NCBI GenBank assembly: GCA_001465935.1
Contig: LNKV01000025.1
Span: 887,609 to 951,608 of the forward strand
Direction: 5' to 3'
From: Clarireedia homoeocarpa
Taxonomy: Eukaryota > Ascomycota > Leotiomycetes > Helotiales > Rutstroemiaceae
Length of the DNA: 64,000 nt
The translations under genes and the position numbers were made by a program. The notes beneath the pieces are model-generated. The model saw nothing but the letters and a program-made list of their open reading frames with translations. It was not told the DNA's origin and searched no databases. Below, one piece after another: positions 32,683 through 43,951 of the stretch; position 1 is the first letter of the stretch, and each line of letters starts with the position of its first letter.

Positions 32683-34462
32683 TATTTCTTCCCGAGACAC
32701 ACTCTGCGCTATCATATCTCCGTGTATCATCCAAGATCGTAATTCGTATTTCATAAGGGTTGTAAACAATCTTATAAAAGTAAAAAAAAAGACGGATAGA
32801 AAAAATAAGGTTAAAAAAGAAAAGGGTCTCTGAGGGTCGGTGGCCACGGTCCTGTTTCTTGATATCGCGAACCAAGATTTAGTGAGCCAAGAGCGCAAGA
32901 TCGACATCGACCAACGAGGAGATGGAGATGGAGATGGTGGGCCCCAAGGACGAGGTAAGAAAGAAAGGGTAGGTGTAATAGTCCTAGAGGAAAGCGACGT
33001 ATTCAAGAGACGACCAGCATCTGCAGCGACGTGACGTGACGTACCGGACGTAAGGTACTATGTGAATGAAAACGGGGTGTGGACAAGGATATTGATCTTG
33101 GTTTTTGATAACCAATCCCTGATTTTTGGAATGGCGAGCCGGCCCTGCGCTGATCCTGAAGCCCCAAAGAAGAAAAGAGAGATATTGGGAGTGAATCGAC
33201 GACGACGGCAACAACTGATTTGGAGATATTATGAAGGAGAGTAGGAAAAGAGAAAAGAAAAAAGCGAATGCAACGGGCGCCTTAAAAAGACGCTCAATGG
33301 ATGATTTTAAGGGCAAAAAGAAGAACGAAGGGGAAAAAAGATAGCTAACCAGAGCACGAGGTATGAAATGGAGAAGGTGGAGAGAACAAGAATGTCAGTC
33401 ATGAAACCTGCACATCCCACATCACATCCCAGGTTGGTTGATGGCCAAACAAATTTCGCACTGGATTGTGAAGGTACGGTATACTTCGCAGCTTGCGAGA
33501 AAAATGCTATATATAAGTCAGGTACGATGACGCAGACGAGCCGTGGAAAGAGCGAGAGCGGGATTGATTGGTTCTCCGCTCACAATGCGTTGCTGCTTCG
33601 CGAAGGGGGTTAACTTCGGGTGCTGCCGAATGGACATGAATGGACATGAAATGAAGCGCGGACGACAAACCCTTGATGCGCGATGGGGACGGGCGGGTGG
33701 ATTGAGCTCCGCAAGCGCTTTAAAGTAATTAATTCTGGGTCTTCAACCCGTTGACAATGTATAAATGGACATCCAGTAACTTAGAACGAACGACGACAAC
33801 AACAATACGTGGCTGTGATCAGGCTAACTAAGACAAGAAATAATAGACTTACCACAGATATACACCTCATCTTCTGTCAATTCGATCTTCTTTCATCAGT
33901 CAATCCACAAAAACTAGACCACACTCTCCGAGATCATGTCTGTTTTTCACTACCTAGGACTTTAAGATACCAACTTTCTTTCCTTCTAAACTACGGTATT
34001 GATCCAGTTCATTCATTAAAGATGTTGTAAAAATCTCCCCTCAATTCACCTGGCATACACATTCATCCACCCATTCCTTCCTCTCCTCTCATCATCAAAA
34101 TCGTTACTATCACTGGTCCACTTCACCATAATCTCATCTTCCCGTCACCATCGCCAATCCAGCCTGCCCAGCATCCACCAAATTTGTCTATCCACACAAC
34201 CAGATCATTGCCGAACTCTCCAATTGACACCACACCTCCTCGTCCAACTTAAATCTTCCCCTACCATTCCCATCCCTTATCCCCCCATCACGAAATCATA
34301 TCATAAGACATCCTCATCTGACCTCCCAAAAAGTCCTCTGAACCCATCGTCTCTGGCGCCGTAATATTGTAGGTATTTTTGATACCTGGAAATCCGCTAA
34401 AAATAACCAAAGAAGCCCATCATTCAAACCATCCCATCACTTTTTGATTTGATAGAAAACGA
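32683..34462. other. Intergenic region between two minus-strand genes
   Basis: About 1.8 kb holding the thaumatin-like promoter (with GGAGAT repeats near 32920) and the 3' flank of the Hsp70-like gene. I see no gene. Confidence 0.6.
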
Positions 34463-36850
34463 TTATCTGAATCTGGAAGTGCAACGACCCATAACTTCCC
34501 CTTGACAAACAAGCTCTGCATTGAACTCCGAGCCATCAAGCGTAAGGTAAATATCGAAGTATACACGGTAGAATGTACCTTGTGGAGTATCCATTCTCTC
34601 AAAGTCCTTTTCGAGATTCTTGCGAGACAGATCGGAGGTTAGGGTGACAACTTCCTTGACACCTGTATGATATGTGAGTAAACAATTTCATGAAGACAGA
34701 AAAAAAAAAATGGAGACTTACGAGGATCCTTGGTATATTCAGGGCAAACATCGTCATCACAAGCGTACAAGATATCCTCATACATCAGAGTTGCTCCGGG
34801 TGCAACTTGTCGGAAGAAAGATACCTTCACTGGCTCACCACTCTTGACTCTCTGTCCCTTTTGTACGAAGATTTGTCGAGTGAACTTGCAACGATCCTTA
34901 CCGTCAAGAGAGGGTACACGATAAGCTTCGGGGTGGTGTCCCTCCTTGAAAGGTTGTAGAGTTGCCATCAGGTAGTGACGACGAGCAACACGGGATGTGA
35001 CGATTCTTTCACTGATACCAGCAGTGACAGCACCCTTAACGATGGCTGCCACGGAGTCCATAGGTCGAACAACCTTGGCTTGGAATTGCGGTGGTACGTG
35101 AAGCTTGATTTGTTGGAAAAGATACTCTGAAGCACCGAAACCACCAACGACCAAAACATTCTGTAAAGTCCTGTTTTGTGCTTGAATGGCAATGATTTGG
35201 TTTCGGACCAACTCCAGAATTCGGTTAACAACTGGTTCGAAACATTGTAAGATCTCTTCATTCGTGAAAGTCATGTAGCCTTCCTCGATGCCTGCTTCTG
35301 GGAACTCGGCTTCGATACCAACATCCACGGCCCATTTTTGGTTGTTGTTTCGGAAGTCCGCCTTGATTCTGTTCTCGAAATCCATAATACATTTAGCATA
35401 AACCTTTCCAGCAGTTTTTGATCCTTCTGGTAACTTCATCTTTCGGATCTTAGTTCGCAAGATGTTACTGAAATTTCGATTCAAAGCTGTAGATCCACAG
35501 GAGTCACCGGAACCGGCTGTACATTCAGAAACGGTGAAGGGTTGTTCTTCTTCAACTTCATAAGCAATCAAGTCGACAGTTCCACCACCACAATCGACGA
35601 TAAGTACGGCATCATGTATCTTAAGGTTCAGTAGACCAGTCTTTGAACAAAACAGTGCTGCAGCTTCGGGTTCGGTGATCAAAGTCAATCGGTTATCGTT
35701 TTCGTCGCGCAGGAATCCGGCTTGGATAGCAGCAGCTCTGGTTGCAGCCTTACCAGCATCATTCCAAATAGCAGGTACTGTAAGATAGTATCGAATGTCC
35801 CGTTCTTCTCTTATGAAAACTTCGCCCAAAACCTTCTGTAATTGATTTCGCATAGCCTGTCTAAGCTTGAATAAGTAGTCCGCAGCAACATCGATTTCAG
35901 ACTTTCCCGGTGGAAGGGGAGGAAGGTTGATAGGATCAATATAAGTGTTACCGGAAAGCATAAGTTGAAGCTTGAACCACTCTACCTTTTGCACACCTGG
36001 CTTTGGATAACCAGTGGGCGCCAAGGCATCTGCGATATCAGGACCCCAACCGACGACTTTCTGGTATTGATCGTAGTAAAGAACGGTAGGGATCTGGTAT
36101 AAATCAGTATCGTGTCAAATCAAAAGCTATCCTCTGGGAGAGTCCTACCTTCTGCTTTGTGTATGAGCCTGCGCCAGGCCATTCTGTAATAATATCTTCT
36201 TTAGCGCCAGTGTTGGTCGCAAAAGCGAAAGCTACACCGGAGAAAGTAGTTCCCTGTCCGACACATTAGTCTTGCAGCTCGGATTAATGATGTGGTTATC
36301 GTGCGCTTACAAAATCAATACCAACGATGAGCTGAGCTTTGCTTTTCCCGGCACCTTCAACCTCGACGGCATTGTGCCTGTTACCATATTGTGCGCCCGG
36401 CGCACCTTGCATAGGCGCACCGCCGGCACCGTACTGAGGAGGGAGATATTGCGGCGGGCCTGCGGCAGGTGGTGGTCCTCCCATGCCGCCTTGATGAGGG
36501 TGAGTTGGGGGATAGCCGCCGGTGGCAGCAGTATTAATCGGAGGTGGACCACCCATCATTTGTGTTGGAGGGGTTCGTGGAGTTCCTTGTGCCATCGGAC
36601 TGGTCGTGCGAGGCGTATATTGATTTGAATAACTCGGCGGACGCACGCCAGCACCGCCTGGGTGATTCATAGGGAGACTAGCAGTAGATGATGAAGCAGT
36701 TTGTGTTGGAGGAGAAGGTTGTCCGGCTAATTGAGAAAGTTGTGGCGAGGAAGAAGTGGGGTTTTGAGGAATCGCAGAGATATTGTTTGCACTCGATTTG
36801 CGTTTGGAACCGAACCCAAGGCTTTTGAAGCGGGCGTTCATAGAACTCAT
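34463..36850 (-). CDS. Hsp70-like ATPase-fold protein with proline-rich N-terminus
   Basis: Four exons on the minus strand: 36850-36311, 36253-36149, 36093-34722 and 34662-34463, giving 738 residues. Residues 1-165 are disordered and rich in Pro, Gly, Gln and Ser. The actin/Hsp70 nucleotide-binding fold then begins with IVGIDFGTTFSGVAFAF (phosphate loop 1, split by an intron). It continues with YYLTVPAIWND, LITEPEAAALF, LIVDCGGGTVDLIAYEV (phosphate loop 2, about residues 380-395) and NVLVVGGFGASEYL (adenosine site). There is no canonical Hsp70 substrate-binding domain or EEVD end. This architecture belongs to the fungal Hsp70-like/HSPA12-like group, expanded in filamentous ascomycetes and of largely unknown function. 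Exon phases agree throughout. Confidence 0.9.
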
Positions 36851-36938
36851 AAGGATCTAGGAAGGGTTATATGTCTAAGCGGGCAGCTTTTCTCTCTCAG
36901 AAGGAAAAAAGGCAAAAAGAGAGGGAGGGGGGGGGGTC

Positions 36939-36956
36939 TGAGGTGAGGTGAGGTGA
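36939..36956. repeat. Short (GAGGT)n array
   Basis: Three to four GAGGT units in the upstream flank of the Hsp70-like gene, after a G run. Confidence 0.85.
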
Positions 36957-37547
36957 GAAGGCGTAGAAGGAATTGATTGATGCGATGAACTCCCGTCGCC
37001 CTGTCTTGTCAGCCAACCTATTGATTGTCGCTAGCAAACTAGCGACCTGGGGCTGAGTTTCAATTTGAGCTTCTCTAACCTGGTCCGAAGGATTATGGGT
37101 GTAAAGGTGTTGTGACATGAAATCTGCAGGAACAAAAACTAGCTACCCAGGCAAAGAAATTCGCTCTCTATTTTGGAATTTGCAATTTGCAATTTCTAGG
37201 AGGTTGATTTTGGAGCTTTTGGAGCTTAGGGAGCTTTGGGAGCTTTTGGAGACGGCAGGTAGTTTGGCGTAGTAAAGCAGTTTTAGAACAAAGAGAGGAT
37301 TCCAGATAGATCCGGCGACGGTTCCACACAGAACAGAGTAGTTTTAAGGGATGTTGGGAAATTGTTGATGAGTAATTTAATGTGTGGAGGGGAGGTAATA
37401 TTGGGTCTCAAGGCTGATGGTCTGATAGAATAGAAGAAGCAGTAAGATGGATACTTTGCTTGTTTGCTTGTTCGCTTGTTCGCTTGTATTATCGTGGCTA
37501 GATATCGCCAATATGGGGAAAGTAAAGCTTGTGTTTGCGCGATATGT

Positions 37548-37648
37548 CTTGAGATGTCTTGGGATGTCTTGATGTGTCTTGATATGTCTTGATATGTCTT
37601 GATATGTCTTGATATGATATGTATGATATGTATGATATGTATGATATG
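37548..37648. repeat. Minisatellite: GATATGTCTT family, then GATATGTAT units
   Basis: About seven copies of a 10-bp unit close to GATATGTCTT (early copies vary as GAGATGTCTT, GGGATGTCTT and GATGTGTCTT) pass directly into three 9-bp ATGATATGT-like units. The graded divergence at the left edge and uniform copies in the middle suggest recent expansion. Confidence 0.9.
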
Positions 37649-37678
37649 GGATTGAAGAGGCAGTGAGCAACGGTGGTA

Positions 37679-37712
37679 GGAGGAGGAGGAGGAGGAGGAG
37701 GAGCAGGAGGAG
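37679..37712. repeat. Microsatellite (AGG)n
   Basis: About nine AGG units with one GCAGG interruption, 30 bp after the minisatellite. Confidence 0.9.
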
Positions 37713-37800
37713 TAGTTAGTTGTTGTCGTCGTAGTAGTAGCGGTGGATTGATTGAGTGATTGATTAAAGAGTTTTTGGCTACTGTGGAGCGTGGAGCGTT

Positions 37801-37856
37801 GACCATGGACATGGATGGACATGGACATGGACGTGGGCGTGGGCGTGGGCATGGAC
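37801..37856. repeat. Imperfect hexamer array (ATGGAC / GTGGGC)
   Basis: About nine units beginning as ATGGAC and ending as GTGGGC. Confidence 0.85.
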
Positions 37857-39431
37857 CGTGGGACTGAGGTAGGCTGACAGTTGCGCAGTAGTAAAAAGTA
37901 CCTTTGCAGAAAGCTTTCAAGGGCTGGCACAGGCTTTGTTCTCAATCATGTCTATGCAGCAAGCAGCAAGCAGCAAGCAACAGCTCTCTTTTACCGCCTA
38001 TCTTGTATCATAAGAAAAGATAACCCAATCTGGTGGGGGAAAAGGGGGTAGCCACACCAAACAGTTGCTATTCGGTCAGTCCGAGATTGGAGACAAAACT
38101 GTATGGTGGTACAAATATTTGAGATCTTCTCGAACGAAGGATTTTCTCATACAGGAATAAAAGAGTATTCGAGAAGCATCTCTAAGTTGTATGTGTGTGG
38201 GTGTGCGTGCGTGCGTGCGTCCCGTGTGTGCGTATGTGTGTGAACAAAGTGTGGATGGCTTGGGAGGCGCGGATATATTCTGAAGCTAGCAGCAGCAACG
38301 ACATACACCAGCAACAGCAATACCAGTCTGCGGTAGTAAGTAGTAATTCGAACCGACGAATGAGAGACCTGTACCGCCGTACAAACGCCGACAAGCCAGC
38401 CAGTGACTTATTCCTACTCCAAGCATACCTCCCTCCCTCTCCAAATCTACCTATGGAAGCACCAGGAGGCACAGCCCTAAAGTCCTGTGTGCATTCAAAT
38501 TGGGCAACATCGGGCTGGGGCTGTTTTGCATATGGCGAAAGCGAAAGAAGGAAAATCCAAAAAATCTGCCTTGTGGATAGATTCCAAGACTTCCAATTCC
38601 TTCCTAGACCTAGTCAGTCCAATGCATCGAAATGGAAAAGCTACTTCCGCAGAGCTTCACCGTTCATCTTTAATTCAACTCCTTGACCTAAAAGGCCCCA
38701 ATCCGCGGATTTCTAATACAGCTAAGTTACGTCGTACAGCAAAAGCAACCTAAACTCCATCGTTTTGCGTAACTTATCCTTGGCGCTGGGGAGATTTTGA
38801 TACATCGTGGCCAGTTTACGAGACCCTTCTGGACCTTGTTCTGTTGGCTTCTCAGCCCCCAATCTCAAGCGCTTTTACCTCGACGCAATGCGATTGGTCT
38901 GCTTGACCGCTCAGAGACACAAACCCCGGGTGATTACACAAGATGAGATTCTTTCTGAAGCATCAAGGAGACGGATGGGTTCAGAGATTCCAAATCTTTG
39001 TGGAATCTGCTTTCATGCGTCCCGGATCTCTTACCTATGTGAGCTTTACGGTAGTGATACGAACGACCGAACGATCGTGTATATCAAGTAGGTAATGGAA
39101 TAATCGCTGACACGTGGAATCAGCGCTATTTCATTCTACTGTACGGCGACAAATGAGAAGCCATAGGTATTTAGTGGAGGAAGAATGACCTAATTTTTAT
39201 ATTACCATGTCGGCCGGATGGCGACTTGGATAACCCATCAGGAACACCGAGTTCATTTTTTCGATGGTGATGGGCATCCCGTTTTCTCCCCAGCCTTGCG
39301 ACAGTACAACCTCGGTCGGCATCGAACCATGTAGGTCAAGCCAAGCCAGCTTGATGGGATTTCGGGAGCAGGAAACGGCACAGTTTGACCCCGTCTTCGG
39401 TGTACCTACTATGACCGTCTCGTCCCGGGAA

Positions 39432-39470
39432 TTGCTCTTGCTCTTGCTCTTGCTCTTGCTCTTGCTCTTG
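39432..39470. repeat. Hexamer array (TTGCTC)6.5
   Basis: Six and a half exact TTGCTC units. On the minus strand they encode a Lys-Ser run in an otherwise unsupported frame. Confidence 0.95.
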
Positions 39471-40940
39471 TCCTTATTTAGACATCCTCCCATGTCCTAG
39501 CAGCTTTTGACAACAGGGTCGGGGGTTTTACGAGGCGGAACTCTTGGATGGACGAAATGGCACTAATTTTTCATTATCTGTACTTTCGATATGTCAGATA
39601 CACGAAGCGGAGAAGGAGGTATACCCGCAGGTACGACCGAATCATAGGGAGAAAGGGACGGCTACTACACTGCATACGGCAAGCTTACGAGACGATATTA
39701 GTGGTGGATGGCGGGCGACGGCTTCTAGTAGGTAGTATTCCTTCGTACTTGCACTGGTTGATTTCTGAAGCCTGCGCATGTCACTCTTGGCCTGCGTTCT
39801 TTGGTAGATAATTTTCTGGATTCTATACTGACAAGCCATCACCTCGGTACGCGCCATGGCGTAACACGAACTGCGGGACGATCGATATATGTTCGTGAGC
39901 TTGAACCTGAGTAAGGTCTTTGGTGAAACGATAAGCAAGAGGTGAGGGGTCATCTGAGTATAGAAGCATAGATAGGTAGGAGTCCTTGAAGTGGGTTTGT
40001 GAAGAAGTTGCTGGCCAGAGCAGGAAGAAGAGGAGGTAGGCAAGTGTGAATTCCCCCTTCAAACATCATCTTGTATCCATGAAATCCTTACAATCGAGCC
40101 AATGGGCACATGCACCGCAGCTTTCCCAAGGACACTTTCTGGAGCTTTGATAGCATTGGAGGATGGATGCACGTCCTTGAGTTAATAACTTGTCATTCCC
40201 AGCCACCACCGCAATGCACGCCAGGGCCAGCTTTTATTTTGCATTCGGTCATAGGGCATAAGTCCAATTACTATCATTCAATCCGAATGTGGTGGTTAAT
40301 GTTTACGTCTACTCAGTATGTTACTGTAGAAGCTTTAACTATAATTGGTAGTGCTACTCCTATCTAACCCAACACCAACTGCAGCCACATCCACTGGCGT
40401 CGAAGCGGAATGCAAGCAAAGGCAGGAGCTGGAGCTAGAGCTAGAGCAAGAACACGAACAACAAGGAGGACGAGATCGAGGACAGTGTTTAGCTGTTCGA
40501 AACGGATTTGCTTATGATAGCGAAGAGGAGGAGTCGGATTGAAAAGCGGCCGTTGTAAACCGCACGGATCGGGTAAAACTACGGGTGTTCTGTTGGCGAA
40601 GGAGAGGGGACATATGGACATTTGGCCTTTTGCTTTCTTTGCTGGAGTCTCGCCTTCTCGTCTCTCGTCTTCCCGTCGTCCTGTCGTCCTTCTGACTAGC
40701 TATTATCAATTCCAAATTATCGTCATTGTCCGCTTTCCACTTGCACGAATAACGGCACTAATAACAAGTCCTTTGTTACAACGAGTCGACATTCATCGTT
40801 CTTGGTGTTCGACTGGGGAAACAGCGGGATAAGTTTCAAAAGCAAACCCAATAAATTCTCCATAAAATCTCTAAAACTTTCCATCTTGGAGTCCCCATCA
40901 TTGACTAAGATCCCTTCCTCAATTTCTCCATATATCCATT

Positions 40941-40962
40941 CACCACCACCACCACCACCACC
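40941..40962. repeat. Microsatellite (CAC)7
   Basis: Seven CAC units in non-coding DNA. Confidence 0.95.
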
Positions 40963-41107
40963 GCTTTTCATCGCGAGACGAGACACAAGGGAAGAAAGCG
41001 CTTTTGTTCACACGAGATATCCTTTTCATAGAGCCTCTCCTCCCAAGTAGTGCATGCGATGCTGGTGCTCCTACCGCTCCTGCTGCGGCTGTTGTAGAGT
41101 GAGTGTA

Positions 41108-41132
41108 CTTGCTTGCTTGCTTGCTTGCTTGC
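41108..41132. repeat. Microsatellite (CTTG)6
   Basis: Six CTTG units upstream of the glucokinase leader. Confidence 0.95.
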
Positions 41133-41946
41133 AATCTCAAGCGCCGTCGAAACGTCTGCGTCGATTTCGATTGCACTACACGCGCACCGACACACTATCA
41201 AGATCCATCTAAACACTCTCCCTCCCCTCACACAGCTTGACGAAGCCCATGCACAATTACATCTTTTTCTTGACCGACCACCAGCGTCACGCTCCCATTT
41301 CCATAGCGCACATACCACACACGAAGATTCCTTGCTTCTTGCCCGCATCGAGGTTGACCTGGACACAATAAGAAGTTCTAGCTCATTGGGTTCTTTGCGC
41401 GCGCCCTTTTCCTCTTGTCCGTTTCTTCCTATCTTCCTATCTTCCTTTGCTACTTGAGCCTGCCTGGGTAGCACCGCGTTCCCGCATAATACCGCAAAGA
41501 CGGCCCTTTTTCTCGGACAGCCAGACCAAGCCAAAGGAATCCATCCAACCAACGCCCGCTGCAGGCAAAGGAAGGTGGGGAATCAGGAAGCGAAAGCCTG
41601 CCCCTCCAACTCCAACTTTCCCACGATTACACGGAGAACTCGATTGCCATTGTTTACTGCCCCGCCAAGTTGGCTGTTAACCTCCCCCATCCTAACCAAA
41701 ATTACGTCCTCAATTTGCAAGGGCGCCCCGCCCGATCAATTCAATTCTTTGAAGAGAATTCCTTCAAATTCCTCAATCTCTCCTTCCATTTCTTCCACTT
41801 CTATCTCTACTTCCATTCCATCTTCTCCGACAATTGACACGCTCGACAACATCCCTGTGCCCGTCTTCAAACCTCACAAAGTCTCCCGTTCGAACCCCAT
41901 CAGCTTCGTACATTTAGCTTCTGTCACATTCTTAATTGTTGTCTTG

Positions 41947-42005
41947 GTAAGTTGATCACGAGTGCATTCTATTTTCTTCCGTGGGCTGACTTGGTCTCAC
42001 CCTAG
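41947..42005 (+). other. Probable 5'-leader intron of the glucokinase gene
   Basis: Donor GTAAGT at 41947, branch GCTGAC near 41985 and acceptor CCCTAG ending at 42005 give a 59-nt intron 168 bp before the ATG. The signals are good. Splicing also joins two stop-free frames in phase with the glucokinase, although no ATG opens them. Confidence 0.6.
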
Positions 42006-42173
42006 GTTGTACAATTTCTATTCTCTGACGAGCATCCTGGGCCTATCTACTCGAGATCGCCTCAACCATATTCACCAACGTCATACTCGCCTCGAGCCAA
42101 CATCCTAGATCAAGGCACCTGCGAATCCCCACATCCTTTTCCTACCGAAGCGCCGATATCGAGACCACACAAG

Positions 42174-43951
42174 ATGTCTTTGTTGGCAGAATCAAAGCGC
42201 GTAGCCGCTGAGTTCGACTTTACGGATGAAGATGTGCGAAATAGTGTCAAGGAGTTCATTGCGCAGATGAGTACGTTTTTCTGTCCCCAGGCATAATTTG
42301 AGCATGGAGCTGACCGGCGAGCAGATGAGGGTTTGGCAAAAAATGCCACCAACATGAGCCAGATTCCTACATACGTCACAGGAGTTCCAAACGGAACAGA
42401 GAAGGTTAGAATATGCGCTGCCGAATTCTCTCAAATATATCTAACTCGCGATAGGGACTTTACCTGGCTGTAGATCTTGGAGGAACCAATTTCCGAGTTT
42501 GTTCGATACAATTGCATGGAGATACGACATTCAGTCTTACACAATCGAAAGTTCCGATACCGCGCGAGTTGATGTTGGCTAAGACTGCTTCCGACCTCTT
42601 TTCATTCCTTGCGAAACAAATTGAGTTATTCCTCAAGAAACACCATGGTGATCGTTTCGAAGCCCATATCAGACGACGACAAACTGTCAGCACTCCAGAA
42701 GGATACAGGGATGAGCAAATATTCAGACTCGGCTTCACATTTAGTTTCCCAGTTCACCAAATTGGCATCAACAGAGGAACCCTGATCAGATGGACCAAAG
42801 GTTTCGATATCCCTGATGCGGTTGGACAAGATGTTTGCGCATTGTTACAAAACGAAATTGATAAACTCCGTCTACCAGTCAAGGTCGCTGCTCTCGTTAA
42901 CGATACTGTCGGAACACTTATGGCAAGATCATACACCTCGCCTGGAAAGACTAAGACATTACTTGGTGCCATCTTCGGTACTGGAACCAACGGTGCTTAT
43001 GTTGAGAAGCTTGAGAAGCTCACCAAACCTGTAGAGGGTGCATTCGATAAGACAAGCGGTGAAATGGTTGTCAACACCGAATGGGGCTCATTCGACAATG
43101 GTCTGAAAGTGCTGCCTAACACTATTTACGATCAGATTCTTGATAGAGATAGTGTTAACCCTGGTATTCAAATGTTCGAGAAGCGAGTCTCGGGCATGTT
43201 CTTGGGCGAGATTCTCCGCACAGTTTTGCTAGAGATGCTGAAGACACCAAACGTCGCCCTTTTCCGCGATGACAACTCGGCGACCAACGATTACCACTCT
43301 ACGACCACAATTGATGAGAAGGGACCACTTTTCAGACAATGGGCAGTTGACAGCTCAATCCTGTCCATTGCCGAAGCAGATAACAGCGTTGGTCTTCGCG
43401 TTCTCCGTCAAGAAATCGAGAAATCTCTTGGCGTTTCCGCGGCTTCTCTAGAGGATGCTCAAACCGTCAAAGACATCGCCCACGCCATTGGCAAACGTGC
43501 AGCCCGTCTCGCAGGTGTCGCAATTGGTGCCATCGTCCTGCAAACCGGTCGTCTCGATGCTATCAATTCTTCCAAACCTAAATCCACCGCCGACATTGTC
43601 GATGACGTTAAAGCTGGCAACCTTGGCGCAGCTGCGTCTGCTACTGCAAGCAAGCTCGTGGACACAGCTAATCTAGTCAGCGAAGATGATATCATTGATA
43701 TTGGAGTTGATGGCTCGTTGGTCGAGTTCTATCCGGGCTTTGAGGAGTACATTAGAGAGGCGCTGAGGGCAATGGAGGGTATTGGAGCGGTGGGTGAGCG
43801 CAGAATCAGGATTGGGATTGCGAAGGATGGAAGTGGTGTGGGAGCGGCGTTGATTGCGCTTGTGGCGGCGAAGATGGAGAAGCAGCAGACGCCGGATGAT
43901 TACTTCAGGGATTTAAGGTTGAAATATGGGGGTGCGGCTGGGAATGCGTAG
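42174..43951 (+). CDS. Glucokinase (hexokinase family)
   Basis: Exons 42174-42270, 42325-42404 and 42455-43951 give 557 residues. It phosphorylates glucose with ATP at the first step of glycolysis, in the cytosol. The ATP phosphate motif LAVDLGGTNFRVCS is at about residues 63-76. The sugar-binding segment FTFSFPVHQ leads to RWTKGFDIP, and the catalytic Asp is in NDTVGTL (about D209). The second phosphate motif FGTGTNGAY is near 233-241, NTEWGSFDN follows, and the adenosine-site IGVDGSLVEFYPGF is near the end. The PIPRELM and MSQIPTYVTGVPNGTEKG segments resemble fungal GlkA-type glucokinases more than HxkA. It is about 50 residues longer than I expect because of an insert after LQTGRLD (from SSKPKSTADIVDDVKAG to LVSEDD). 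Confidence 0.94.

Larger units (their letters stand above)
36851..42173. other. 5.3-kb gene-poor divergent region rich in microsatellites
   Basis: This lies between the starts of the Hsp70-like gene and the glucokinase gene. The many short frames have repeat-driven composition and none resembles a gene. It holds at least seven simple-repeat arrays and, at the right end, a pyrimidine-rich glucokinase leader with a probable intron. Regulatory DNA or non-coding transcripts are possible but not visible. Confidence 0.55.

Noticed and set aside
37283..37945. 220-codon minus-strand frame in the gene-poor region
   Set aside because: It is dominated by translated simple repeats (Ser, Thr and HIIHIIH runs) with no conserved-looking sequence.
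39197..39493. Minus-strand frame starting MGGC followed by a Lys-Ser run, which looks like a myristoylated/palmitoylated small protein
   Set aside because: The Lys-Ser run is produced by the TTGCTC hexamer array, the rest has no protein-like pattern, and nothing else supports a gene here.
40345..40542. 65-codon frame with repeated Glu-Leu (LELELEQEHEQQ)
   Set aside because: The pattern comes from GGAGCTAGAGCTAGAGC-type repeats; too short and without neighbouring exons.
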